Shown: positions 43,101 to 54,346, counted from the stretch's first letter. The stretch: DNA of 64,000 nt from Telmatactis stephensoni (GCA_029948255.1 JALIZF010001780.1:1-64000), one strand, 5' to 3'. Numbers and translations are program-made. The notes: generated by a model from the letters alone, not told the origin.

Positions 43101-44570
43101 AAGGCAAAGATCTATTCCCGACTATCAACGACACTCAGTCTGACTCTTCCACTGATTCACAAAACCAGACAACCGAGCCAAACATATTGCCCAGTGATGA
43201 CCAACACGTGCCAACTTATTCACAGCAACTTGAATACCAGGAATCACTGTCAAGCATAATGACGGAATCATTAGAAGATGATAACAATGAATTATCAAGG
43301 CAAGCAACATTTTCTAATGATTGCCAGTCCCCACAGTCTACACAAGAACCACCAGCTGAAAATCCTGGCCATCCAAGTCTCCAATCCACGCCCACTTGCT
43401 CAAGTCCACAAACCCCTCTATTACCAGGTAAGGCTAAAAAGTGCAGTTTTCTAGAGTTATTGTACTAACAGGTAATGTGAACGAGCGCCATTTTTTAAAA
43501 CAAAGCATTATGGGAAACTGAGTTATTGCATTTTTTTAATCCATCTGAGCTGAAATAAGCACAGAAATCTATTTTTGTCGTTTCTTTACAGAAAATGCAA
43601 GTATTTTCAATTTGCATTAATTTACATGCAAGTGGCCTTTTAAACCTTTCCACTGAAACAAAGAAATTCACTGCGCTGTACTTTTTTATTTTAAGGTGGT
43701 TTAAAAGCAAAAAGAGGACGAACAGTCTTTTATCAACGAGATGGTTCACCTGCAGCTAAGCGTGCAATGATTTGTAGAGTTACCCCACAAAAGATGCATG
43801 TGACAGTGGCTACAAGTGGAAATTTACCACCTGTTAAAATACCAGTGACGTCATTTAAAGATCCCCCTCCACAGCCTTTAGAGGGTTTATGCTTTGTAAT
43901 CGCTGGGAACCTGTCAGAGCGTGGGGAGAGATTTAAGGTCAATACAAAGGAACTTCATGAAATCATTTTGCAAAATGGTGGTCATGTTTATACTAGTGAT
44001 GTTGAAAAAGCTTTGTATGCGGACTATATTCTTGTCACATCACAAAAAGAGGTTGAAAAACAGCCCAAAAAAATGCCCAAAGCAGTTTCACTTGCTTTTA
44101 AATTTGGGTGGAAAATTGTTTCCAAGCAATTTGTACTCAAAGCGGCTGAACTTGGAACCACACCAAGTTTAGACCTGTACAAATTAGATTTAGAAAAACT
44201 AAGAAATGCTCCAGAGGGATGTATTGCCAAGTCAAAGCTTGTAAGACAAAGCATAAGTTGTGGCAAAAAAAGGAAGAAGAGTGCTCACAGACAAATAAAA
44301 AATGCAGTAAGAGTTAAAAACAAGTATGCTAGACAGATGAGGAAGAAGTTATCTAAAGCTGCACCTAAAAGACCATGTACTGGTTACACTATATATCTAA
44401 GTGAACAATATGCAAAACTCAAGACTGAAAATCCTCAAATGACCATGAAGGATATAAACAAAATGATTTCGGTAGGTTATGCAGAGCTCTCTGATGTACA
44501 AAAATTAGAGTATGATACTAAAGCAAAAGACGACTTCGAAATGAAGAAACAAATGTATTCAGGACACTGA
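40174..44570 (+). CDS. DDE-like transposase with C-terminal BRCT and HMG-box domains, three exons
   Basis: Exons 40174-40357, 40955-43427 and 43696-44570; phase 1 at both junctions. Start MENLSLIGNTRDLGW. The core has candidate acidic residues in WRIYGDGRTFGG, YMAGDSMYLD or IETDHFVPC, and CSTEGGEHAHYLHQ (E then H). A Ser/Gln/Pro linker follows. Exon 3 encodes a BRCT-type domain (PLEGLCFVIAGNL ... LHEIILQNGGHVYTSD ... ADYILVTSQ ... VSKQFVLKAAE), a Lys-rich stretch and an HMG box (KRPCTGYTIYLSEQYAKLK ... SDVQKLEYDTKAKDD). About 1,177 codons. Within exon 2 the frame shifts at the C-run near 43013: TAA at 43024 ends one frame while the next frame continues (NQVAFQQFLEKRFVEKG) to the donor. One extra C explains it, so this copy is mutated or the assembly has an error. 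HMG and BRCT domains suggest DNA bending and contact with host repair (inference). Confidence 0.68.
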
Positions 44571-45448
44571 AAAGAATTCAGACTATAACTATTATAAAAA
44601 TTATTTTTAATGTAAATACTTATGGACCTTATGTGAATTTGATATTGACACAGTTAAAAAAATTCAGTATCTCCATGCATATCAACAATGTCAGAAGTGT
44701 TAATTGTAGCATAAATATAAATTCCTTTTATAGTTTTTTTGTGATTTTGTAAATAGATTTGTACCTGTGAATAATGCAGAGAGATGTGCATTGCTTATTA
44801 CAACAGGTTTAATGTTCTATAAAACTGATTTTAACCTACTTTTCACTATTTATAATGCACATGATTGGCCGTTCACTGTTCTAGTTAATATGTTTATGTT
44901 TGTTTCTAGTTCAATAGTTAAATATGTTAAGATTCTTTTAATAAATCAATTGTACCTTGATCAGAGTCTGTATATCACTTGGGCCAGTTTGATACCTTAC
45001 ATCTCATCTGCCCAACTCACCTGTTTACTCTTTTGTTTTTAATGGTCCTTTTTTGTGGGCGCGATTATTTTCAAAAATTTCTTACGAGAATTTCCACGGC
45101 CTTCAATTCTCTCCCAATATGTTGACCAAAAAAAAAAACTTTGATTCCCGACGAAAAATGTGAATCATGATATAATACAAGATAATACATAATGACCTTT
45201 ATTTTTACAAGTAACAGTAACAAGAGGTAATATTTACAATATGTTGTTTCTTTGAATATAATTACTTATTTTCTTGGGGGTATCAAAATTGTTTTTAACT
45301 CGTTGCATGTCTTTATCATTGTATTGTACTGTTGTGTTTTGTGTTATTAAATCAACTTAACAATAAATCAACCTACAATAAAGTTAGGACAGAAGGATCG
45401 AATGATGGAAATGACTTTTATTAACAACTGAAAAAATAGCATTTTAAT
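44571..45448. other. Convergent gene gap
   Basis: Between the transposase stop and the end of the convergent Tudor-like gene; no exon recognised. AT-rich and probably both 3' UTRs. Confidence 0.45.
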
Positions 45449-46852
45449 CTATACTACTACTAAAAGTGATTTGCACTTCTCTCTATAGTTTTCGTTAGTA
45501 AGCGGAAATGGTGCTTCGCAGTAGCGAAAAGAAAACTTAAGAGCAAATGAGTTTTTATCCAAAAACACATATACCTCAGTGACAAATTTGAAATGGCAAT
45601 CTGGGATACCAGCTCGAAGTGGCTTAACATCCCATTCTTTCCCTAATAAACTGTCCAGCAAAGCAAAACCCTTCCCTGATAATGAATACGTTGCCCTGAA
45701 ATGAGTATTGGACGACAACCCAAAAAGTAAAACATCGTGTATTGGTTCAAATGCACCAAGGCTGATAGGGGCTGAAGGTTTGGTAGCATTAACACTAATC
45801 CCATTAAAAATGCCTTGGCGCATTTGAGCAGCTAAGGAGTAGCGTCTTAATTCCCTAAAGTAAGAAAGACTGGGGTTTTTCTCTTGGCAATTGGCAATAC
45901 GATCATGGCAGTCACTGACGACTACATTAATAAACTTTGAAATCGGTGATAACACAAATTCAGATTTAGAACAAAGCCTAGACACATACAAAGCATTGAT
46001 AGTGCAAACAAAATCCGAAACAACTGACAAAATACGCACAATTTGGTTTTCCTTCTCTTCCCTTACACAACGAGAGCATTGAACAAGAACTGTTTTCGAA
46101 TTGGACTCTCTATAAATCTTAGTAATCAAAAAGGGGCAATTAGCAAAATACTCAAAATAGCATAGTGATCCAACTTTTACCACAACTCCAGTTGCACTGC
46201 ACACGTACACGCTATATTCTAAAACAGCATTACATGCAGAGTTCAATTCCGTTGTCAGCTGCTGTCCTTCCTCACTTTGAGCTTCCTTTTCTGTTCTTGT
46301 GTCGCTTATGGCTCCTCTCTTTCGCTTTTTTGGTTCTCTATCACATCTGACTTCATCAGTTGTCACGTCCCAAGGTCTACAAACACTCAATTCCCTACTT
46401 TCGCTGTCCTCTACAAGCACTGTTCTATTCATTGGATCTACTGTAACCACTGTCACAACTTTTGTCCCCATGAATAGCTGATCTCCCTTGACAGTCTTTG
46501 ATAGGTTTGGATGCTACAAATAAGAACCAGATAAATACGATTTAGTTTACACTGAAATGAACAGATGAAGAGTAGCTGCAATTCTCTAAGTATTGATAAT
46601 TTCATACAAATAATGAGTTACCTTGTTAATAGTTCCGGCGTTCGAGGGCGGATTTCTTGTCCTCGGTGATCTTTCCAAAACAGTAACTGGACGTATTTCT
46701 TCAATGCTCGAAATGGTTCTGTCATATTGAGAGCTCCATCCAATGAAATGGACAACTAAACCTTGATCAATTAACTGAACTATTTCACAGGAATGCCATA
46801 CACCATTCTCATCTAATGCTTCAGCTTTATCTCCAACACCATAAATATCCAT
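45449..46852 (-). CDS. Tudor/MBT-like domain protein, two exons
   Basis: Exon 1 46622-46852 (77 codons, phase 0) starts MDIYGVGDKAEALDENGVW and has the Tudor-knot/MBT-type pattern GDKAEALDENGxWHSCEIV ... VVHFIGWSSQYDRTI, which suggests binding of methylated peptides or a structural barrel. Exon 2 46513-45449 (about 354 codons) starts HPNLSKTVKGDQLF; it has a basic segment (EPKKRKRGA) fit for a nuclear signal, then a long domain with scattered Cys (YVCSATG, CSRCVREEK) that I do not recognise. The frame is fully open. It is convergent with the BRCT-HMG transposase and inside the same 39-bp repeats, so an accessory transposition protein is a fair guess. Confidence 0.62.
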
Positions 46853-46991
46853 GTCAAGTTACGTCATTATCGAAGATAAGATTAGCTCACAGAACGGTCA
46901 AACGATCAAACTCTGAATGCCAAAAAGTGCACGCGAAATGACTTTCAGCGAAGTTTGCCTTCTCAAAATAGCGCTTCTTTGCTTTGTGTAG

Positions 46992-47600
46992 TCGGAATGA
47001 AAAATGAAAAATGCCGCCTCATATCCGGTTTGTCGGCATTGCATTCATCAGAAGCTTTTATCGACCGGCAACCATTTGTGCACTTGCCGGAGACTGAATC
47101 GCTTAAATCAAAGCTATTGTCATTCGTCATTTTCAGAGGCAATACTAATAAAACAACAACTTTTCCAATATCTCCTTGTAACACCTTTATTTTATCAAGC
47201 TTAGTTTTTACATTTATTTTTTAAATGTTTAAGAGAATGCTAGCGTAATATTTAAGGGCCGGCTTTCGACAGGAAACTCAGTTTGTGCCTCGGAATGAAA
47301 AATGAAAAATGAAAAATGCCGCCTCATATCCGGTTTGTCGGCATTGCATTCATCAGAAGCTTTTATCGACCTGCAACCATTTGTGCACTTGCCGGAGACT
47401 GAATCGCTTAAATCAAAGCTATTGTCATTCGTCATTTTCAGAGGCAATACTAATAAAACAACAACTTTTCCAATATCTCCTTGTAACACCTTTATTTTAT
47501 CAAGCTTAGTTTTTACATTTATTTTTTAAATGTTTAAGAGAATGCTAGCGTAATATTTAAGGGCTGGCTTTCGACAGGAAACTCAGTTTGTGCCTCAGTG
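46992..47600. repeat. Two tandem copies of a 305-bp unit with polyadenylation-like ends
   Basis: ccggtttgtcggcattg recurs at 47025 and 47330, and the copies are nearly identical through ttcgacaggaaactcag. A 160-bp part (CAACCATTTGTGCACTTGCC to ATTTATTTTTTAAA) occurs a third time at 52258-52415, where it is the 3' end of microgene C with AATAAA after its stop. Open frames in these copies mirror one another and I do not call them genes. Confidence 0.8.
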
Positions 47601-48397
47601 TGCACACAACACTATTCAAGCTCAAATGAATTTGAAATCAGCGGCGCTTTCTATAATGTTCTATATTTTGAAAATCTAAGATTGACAGGGGTTGATATAA
47701 ACATGGTGGGCATAAATCACCCCAAAAACGCGCAACGGAAAAATGTCGCTTTACACATTCTAAAGTTGAACAAACTTGACAGAATGTGATCGACGATCCC
47801 CCACCGGGGTCTGTAAGGTGATTCTGGAATAAAACGGGCAAGTCTGTCTTCATGTATATAATATAAAAACTTTATCAAATCATTAACTTTCTTTCAACTA
47901 CAACCTATAGCTTTTCCTTCCCAGTGAGTTTTAGGGGAAACACTACTCAGTTGAACTCGAAAAACAACTCCGTGTCACTTCTTGGACGGTCTTTTTGGAT
48001 TAATAATCGAATTTGCAAGTCAGACTCGCTTACTAAATCTAAAAACAACTTAACGAAAAATTTCATCCCAAATTATAGAAAACTTTTTTAACTTTATAGA
48101 TATTTTGATGTTTTTGTTTGTTAGTTGCTTACATGTAATGAAATACTTTATGCTTATATCGACATTGGTGGGGCACAGTCCTGGTTGTTGGTCTTCTTGA
48201 CTTCATGTAAATTCACGGCTTCAGTGATGCTTTAGAATTGTCATTGTGTCTTTAACTTTTTTCTTTATCAGCTTTTTCATCTAGAAACAAAAGTACTTCT
48301 TTACGCCCTTCATTCTTGTGAATGCTAAATTGTGCAAGGTGTTCTTAGCGTATGACAGATATGGCCTGGTAACTGAATTTGTTGTGGATGGCCTATC
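47601..48397. other. Gap, no gene recognised
   Basis: Short open frames only; the part next to 48398 would be 3' UTR of microgene A. Confidence 0.4.
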
Positions 48398-49022
48398 TCA
48401 TCTCTCAGGACTAGGCGGTGGTGTTAGTACATCCGCAGGTTCTAAAATGTTGAAAAGAAAAAAAACTTTATTCAGATATGTTTCAAACTGCATGGAATTC
48501 TCACATGAACAATATAAAAGCAAATTTCTTACCATTTTGTTCGAAGAGTGGCTGGTGTTGAACCCAATGCAACGTCTCGCAGTTGATTGAATTCCTGAGG
48601 GAGTAAAATCGATAAAAATGACATTAGGAACTAAAGTAATGTACAGTCATGTTTCATGATTTAGTTGACTCACTGCCGAGATCAAGTTCACATAGCTTAC
48701 CAGCTCGTTAAGTCATCAAGTTGTGGATGAAGCTAGTAGTAGAAAACAAAAACAAATTTAGATTGAGTCCAGAAAGGAAAAGTCATGGAGACTTAACTCA
48801 CCTGATCCAGGGCTTCAGTATAGTTTTGAAGGTGGCTGGCTAATGCTGCCAGCCACGCATAAACTTGTTCATCTTGTACTATCATCTTAAAATATAAATA
48901 TCATTTAAGTCAATACTAGGAAAGTACAAAAAAGAAAAGTACCGAAAATATCACTGTAGTAAGCAAAAACTGATGAGATGCCAACTTACAGCCTGTTGGG
49001 GTTGTGGTTCGGCGTTGTCCAT
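48398..49022 (-). CDS. Microgene A, five exons, 84 residues
   Basis: Minus-strand exons: 48990-49022, 48802-48885, 48701-48732, 48533-48594, 48398-48441; lengths 33, 84, 32, 62, 44 nt with fully consistent phases (0, 0, 2, 1) and good GT-AG signals. Product: MDNAEPQPQQA, then a helical 28-residue exon (MIVQDEQVYAWLAALASHLQ ...), LHPQLDDLTSW, NSINCETLHWVQHQPLFEQN, and a Pro-rich tail EPADVLTPPPSPER. It is too short and fragmented to show as a long open frame. Exon 2 matches microgenes B and C in length and pattern. Function unknown; the helical core suggests a small binding protein. Confidence 0.65.
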
Positions 49023-50533
49023 TGTTGACTACTGAAGATAACTTTTGCTCCTCTGTGCTAAGCTATTTTATACTACATTTTTGTTTGCATTGGTTATTTA
49101 TAATTGACTTAATAATTCAATATCTCGAACATGAGATATGATAGGTCTGTTATCTAAGAAGTCATTCTCAGTCAAAAAGCAATTGTTTATTAGCATTGCC
49201 AAGACAATAGAATTATATTGCAGCACACCAAACCATTAGTGCTTGTTGTCTAACGATACCTGGACACTTTTGCAATTAACATGCCAGACTTGAAAGTGTC
49301 AGAGCAGTTGGTTTTACATTGTTCTTTTGTATGTCAATTATTTCATAAATGAAGCTCTCCTGCGAGCAGAGAATCATGCAGTTCAGTGAGAACGTCTAAA
49401 AAGTAAAATGAGTTAAAACAAAGTTATGCTCTCAGAATAAAAAAGTCGCTTTCATTAAAATTGAAAACGATTTCACGGATACAATATCCTACGTCACCAC
49501 ATCATTTTTCCAGTCAGAAGTGATGGTGAAATTGATTTGAGGGAGGGAGTGGTTGTTTTTGAAAATAAATATCCTCCAAATCACCCAGCTCAAGTCAAAT
49601 GGTCAGCCCCTAATATTATGGGTCGTTAGAACAAATTTGATCAAACATTCTCACGGTGGTCAGATGTTGATTTTTTTTCTTAGTTGAAAAGAAACGTGTT
49701 AAAAGGATAGTAATGTAATTGATTATGTACTATTAGTTAATCCTTTATTTGCTCAACAATTAATGTAGGCTTGAAGACTGACAAGTATCCTTCCCAGATG
49801 CTGCATGATTATGAAACAAGTTACGTTGTAGTCTAAGGGTTGTTCGATCCTCAATTGATTTGCTTTGAATTGGTAGAGTGGAATGCAATGTACAGACTTT
49901 AATTAACACAATACAACTAGAACAGCAGCTTTTCTCCAGAGCTCTTCAACATTGTTTGATCACGATCTTAAAGTTGCTCAAATATATGATTATGATGGCC
50001 CGATTATGATCTATAGATGATAATTTGTTACCAAAACAATGATTTAAGCTCACCGATTAACCAATTTTCTGGCTAAAGAAATTCAAATTAACTTAAGCAT
50101 TAACTGAAAGTGACTTAAGGGTCTGATATACTCAACAAATTGTAAGTTATTTTTAAAAAGGTTAAAAGCACTGATACTTCGACAAACAAAGAAAATGTGT
50201 TGGCCTAAAAGGAGGTAACTCAGTATGAGCATTTTATATAACATTTGGACTTGTTATTCAACAATGAAGTGCAACAATTACAATGTTTGAAGATTTTGTT
50301 GTGCACAATTGCAGGCCTGAAACTGCAGACTACATAAGGTTGCATACCTAATTTTGTTGGATTACGTTCCCACGCTACTTTTAAAAGTTGGTTGCCTTGT
50401 TTACCTATTGTGACCTGGACATGTTTAGTTTTGGATTAGTGCAATTTTTGGGGAAACTAGTATAAAAGCCAAAATTGTCACCATAGCAGTGTTCACTTTG
50501 AGAAGTCCTCACTGTGGACTAACAACTGAAAAA
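49023..50533. other. 1.5-kb region between divergent microgenes A and B
   Basis: Head-to-head genes flank it, so it should hold both promoters. No exon or repeat of note. Confidence 0.45.
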
Positions 50534-51848
50534 ATGCCTGCACCGTTTGCGGAGCATGTGGTATGTAATCATAAATTTAATCTATATTTTATTATCATTT
50601 CTCAGTCTCTTATTCCCAGCAGCTTTTCTTGACACCACTTTTAAAAGGAATTCATTTCTTTCCATTCAGATAAATGTCAACGATGAACAAATCTTTGGCT
50701 TCCTGACCGAGCTCAACATCTACCTCCAGCATCAAATGGAGCAATTTGATGAAGTAAGTATCTAATCTCTTCATACTTCAGTGAGATAAATTTCTTTATT
50801 TTTAGAAATTAACATAGTTTCTACTTTCGAAAACCTCACTAATGTAAAAATAAGTCAGTTATCGGCCTTCAGCTCGTGGTTATGTGTATATTCATTCGGG
50901 CTGCGCCCTCGGTGAATATATCACATAACCCCTCGCTTCAGGCCGATAACCCTCACATGCACATGGTCATATGTAGCCTCTCCCATATTGAACTGCGCTA
51001 GAGCGCAAAACTTAATTGTATCCTAACTGTGATATTTTTGCTTGTCATTTAGAACTTTCCAAATACAAATCAAAATACAAGATGGTAAGAGGAGTTTACA
51101 TTGCTGACTTGCATATTTAGTTTTGACTCCGTTTAAACAAACCGCTTTGGTTCTCTTGTTAGGATCGTCATGATGGAACGCGCACTGCGGTGTGTAGCAA
51201 CCTTCCTATACCACCTGGTATATGATTCAGTTGGTAAGCTAGCACGGCTCATACATTGACATTCCTAATTTTATTGAGTAATCTAGGCAGCACGCACGCA
51301 ACGATTGGCCTGTGCAGCATGGTACTGCATGTTAGCAAGTATACCCTGGTTAGCAAGTGCGTATTGGAGAATTTAGTCTCACGAGGTATCCCAAACATTA
51401 CCCCTTGGATTCCCTAAGTCTGTGCAAACACAAAATACCTTTATATTTCTAAGCAGCAAATCTTTGAGCCAGCAGTCACATGGTACCAAGAGACCATAAT
51501 ACTAAGAGAGCGAAACTCAGTATTGATGTCTGCGATGTTCGTGGCGCCTAAGGCTATTTTTAGTAACTTCGCCATAGCACGCGCAAGGCCCTCAACAAAT
51601 AGAATTTGATTTTTGACGTGCGCGCGGACGGGACGGGACAGTTTGAATTCTATTGTTTAAGAGCCTTGCGCGCGCGATGGCGAAATTACTAAAAATAGCC
51701 TTAGCCGCCACGAAATTGGAAATATTGATTTTGTGCCTTGTGAATGTTAGCAGTAAGGTTCTATAATTACAATCCAATTAAGAGATTGCTTTTCAAAATT
51801 TCAGCAAATCAACATCCAGACGCAGATCTAGATGAGCCAGACATGTGA
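50534..51848 (+). CDS. Microgene B, five exons, 85 residues
   Basis: Exons 50534-50560, 50670-50753, 51053-51084, 51163-51233, 51805-51848; lengths 27, 84, 32, 71, 44 nt; phases 0, 0, 2, 1 as in microgene A. Product: MPAPFAEHV, INVNDEQIFGFLTELNIYLQ (first part of exon 2), NFPNTNQNTRW, IVMMERALRCVATFLYHLVY, and acidic tail ANQHPDADLDEPDM. Introns 2 and 4 contain foldback repeats. AATAAA-like words lie after the stop near 51910. A paralogue of A and C by exon sizes, phases and exon-2 pattern. Confidence 0.65.
50858..50950. repeat. Foldback element in microgene B intron 2
   Basis: About 41-bp imperfect arms: GTTATCGGCC...GGTTATGTG...ATATTCAT pairs with GTGAATAT...CACATAACC...GGCCGATAAC. Confidence 0.8.
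51549..51703. repeat. Foldback element in microgene B intron 4
   Basis: Arms of about 60 bp: TAAGGCTATTTTTAGTAA...TTCGCCAT...GCGCAAGGC pairs with GCCTTGCGCG...ATGGCGAA...TTACTAAAAATAGCCTTA. Confidence 0.85.
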
Positions 51849-52035
51849 TTGAAAAATTGTAAATATATATAAAGAAACAACATATTCAGTGTAACATATT
51901 GTAAATATATAAAAATAAATATTATTATGTACTTTCTGCTGAGTAATATGTTATGACTCACGTATTAAAGTTATATACCTATTTCAAAAAAGGTTGTCAC
52001 CGCTAAGAGCGATAGGCGATAGGTAATAGGTCATT

Positions 52036-52415
52036 CCAAGACCGTGTTTCTATCAAACGCTCGTATACAGCGCTATATACACGCACATTGTAATAAATCC
52101 GTTCCATTAATTTTTCTATAGGAATTCAAAATGCCTTTGTCAACAAAGTAAGACAGTCAAATGGATATATTCTTGCTACCGCGGCAGTTCTGCTGATGAT
52201 GAAATACCATGTAAAAGGTCCTAACGATGGCCAGGAGAAATAACGAACGCCTTCAACGGCAACCATTTGTGCACTTGCCGGAGGCTGAATCGCTTAAATC
52301 AAAGCTATTGTCATTCGTCATTTTCAGAGGCAATACTAATAAAACAACAACTTTTCCGATATCTCCTTGTAACACCTTTATTTTATCAAGCTTAGTTTTT
52401 ACATTTATTTTTTAA
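52036..52415 (+). repeat. Chimeric block: transposase intron/exon start joined to microgene 3' end
   Basis: 52042-52245 is nearly identical to 40876-41075 (last part of the BRCT-HMG transposase intron 1 and start of exon 2). It then switches, around ccttcaacg/gcaacc, to a near-identical copy of 47066-47222. The intron acceptor ttttctatag is retained, so it was not made from spliced RNA. It looks like a duplicated segment with an internal deletion. Confidence 0.8.
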
Positions 52416-53178
52416 AACAACGGGTGACTCTGGTGGCCCCATCACTATACGCTTTACTTTCTTCTTACTATCTACCATGATCTTTGAGTGCTTATATTCT
52501 GGAACAGAAATGAATTAAACATTTAAATTATATGCTCCAAAAATACCAAAAGACAATTAAACTACTAAAACACTAAAGACATCAAAGAGTGTTATATTAA
52601 CAAGGCAAAATATGCATACCCAAACTGACTTTATGAGCTGGCTTTTCATCAATTACATATTGTTCAGATATAAATCTGGCATGTTGCTGTAGCATCCATT
52701 CCCTATACAAAAGTCAACAGCAGTGATGAATTTACTTGTAGAGGTAAGGTTCTTAATATTAAAATTTATTGTAGTTGTGAACCTAAATAACATGAATAAT
52801 TATGTCAGTAATGGTGACGATCGTCTCAAAATTACAATGCATACCATCTTTCACAAGGACCGATGTTTGGGTACATCTAGAAAATAAAAAAACAGCAGTA
52901 CAATTTTAATTAGCTTTAAAAAGCACCTTTATAGAATACTCGATATAATCTACCTTGTCAAACTCTTGTAATCGACTTTCAAGATAGGAAGCAAGTTCTT
53001 CCAAGTGATCTTTTACGTGGATGTCCTGTACTTCTATCTAAAGTTTGAGCACAACAACAAATTTTAAGTCAAGTAGACTCATCAGTGATAAAATAAAAAC
53101 ACAAAATTCACCATTAAATCCTCTAACTCTTACCTGGAAGGCGATTGAGCTATGGGAGCTATTGAGATGACTCGCCAT
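52392..53178 (-). CDS. Microgene C, five exons, about 116 residues
   Basis: Exons 53134-53178, 52954-53037, 52845-52876, 52620-52702, 52392-52498; lengths 45, 84, 32, 83, 107 nt; phases 0, 0, 2, 1. Product: MASHLNSSHSSIAFQ, IEVQDIHVKDHLEELASYLE (start of exon 2), MYPNIGPCERW, EWMLQQHARFISEQYVI..., and a basic tail (SKKKVKRIVMGPPESP). The PPESP end recalls the PPPSPER of microgene A. The stop lies inside the repeated 160-bp block and is followed by a polyadenylation-like GATAAAATAAAG. Same family as A and B. Confidence 0.62.
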
Positions 53179-53833
53179 GGTATAATCGTGACTGGTTTAT
53201 ATTCAGTATCGTACTATCTGGACACCGTACTAATTGGAAATACAATGCGCACGCCACATGACAGTTACGTTTGATTATTATCTTATTTAGGCACTTTCGC
53301 GGGCGCTTTCGAAAACGAAGAAAGAACTAATTTCATTGATACACACTGCAATTCCAAAGTCAAGTTTTCGGTTGCAGGAAAGAAACATGAATTGATGGAT
53401 TAATGTTTTTGTGATCACGCAATTCAACTAACATTTATAAAAAGATTAATCGCTAAATAATGTCGTTTAGTATTTCAATTTTTAAATATTTTTTACAAGC
53501 TATTATCTAACTATTACATTGGTCTACTTTCACTGACATAATCGATTTTGTCTTGCCTGCTTTATTTTGTTGGGATTGTTTTTATACAGAATGACAAGTA
53601 CATGCCTTAATGTTTATTTTGTGCTATATCTCGTAGTTGAATCTTGAATTTTAATTAGATGTTCAAATTCATTAATGAACTTGCTAACCAGTGTCAGTAA
53701 ACATCGCCACCCAAATGCTAAGTCGTTCTTTGTAGCACAGATCATGCCTTTGACCAATCGGAGCAGTGAAAATCAAATGAATATTAATGTTTTATGAGTC
53801 TTCGGTCCTATATTCCAGCAGTCAATACCAATC
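53179..53833. other. Upstream region of microgene C
   Basis: No exon recognised; likely promoter and internal flank of the right 39-bp inverted repeat. Confidence 0.4.
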
Positions 53834-53872
53834 GTTAGTGTCCATGATTAGATCGTGTTGAAGTCGTAATGA
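53834..53872 (-). repeat. 39-bp inverted repeat, right
   Basis: Reverse complement of 38836-38874 with one mismatch. Confidence 0.8.
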
Positions 53873-54031
53873 CTTTATAAATAGTGTTATAGCATTTTGC
53901 TGGTCGACTTTAATGAAAATCTGTCGACGTCCATGACGGGTACAGAAAAGTCTTTAAGAAAAGCTGCTCAAATTAACATTAACAACATCCCAGTTGACAG
54001 ATTTATTGAACTTTATACAAAACTGCTAATA

Positions 54032-54243
54032 CAGTAAAACCCCGCGTATAAGAACCTGTGGTTTAAGAACCTGTTAGCCTAAAATTTTCCTTTTAAGGAC
54101 CCTTCACATAAGAACCTATTTAGGCTAAAATACAAATTTAATACAAGTTTTACGAAATTTGTATTAAAGATTTAAGAACCTATTTTAAGAACCTGTTTAG
54201 GCTAACTGAGAAAAGCCAGGTTCTTATACGCGGGGTTTTATTG
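54032..54243. mobile_element. MITE with pogo/mariner-like ends, 212 bp
   Basis: Inverted ends CAGTAAAACCCCGCG ... CGCGGGGTTTTATTG with flanking TA; internal repeats of AAGAACCTGTTTAGGCTAA. The TA duplication and CAGT start fit Tc1/mariner-pogo type miniatures. Confidence 0.85.
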
Positions 54244-54346
54244 TATTACATATTAACCTACATGTAGATTCCAAGTATTTTAGTGATATTCTATACGCTG
54301 ACGCTAGCAAGGTTTTGGATACTCATACTTGGTTTATAACCTTAAG

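Larger units (their letters stand above)
38836..53872. mobile_element. Candidate 15-kb multigene DNA transposon
   Basis: A 39-bp inverted repeat with one mismatch (TCATTACGACTTCAACACG...) starts at 38836 and ends, inverted, at 53872. Between them are a transposase-like gene with BRCT and HMG-box domains, a Tudor-like gene and three related microgenes, with nothing that looks like an ordinary host gene. Flanks do not give a clean target duplication: CTTTAGA precedes the left end and CTTTATA follows the right. So the two repeats could also be separate insertions of one short element. Confidence 0.45.

Noticed and set aside
46963..47489. Two similar minus-strand frames starting MLQGDIGKVV
   Set aside because: They mirror the tandem 305-bp repeat, with poly(A)-type words inside; more likely 3' end sequence.
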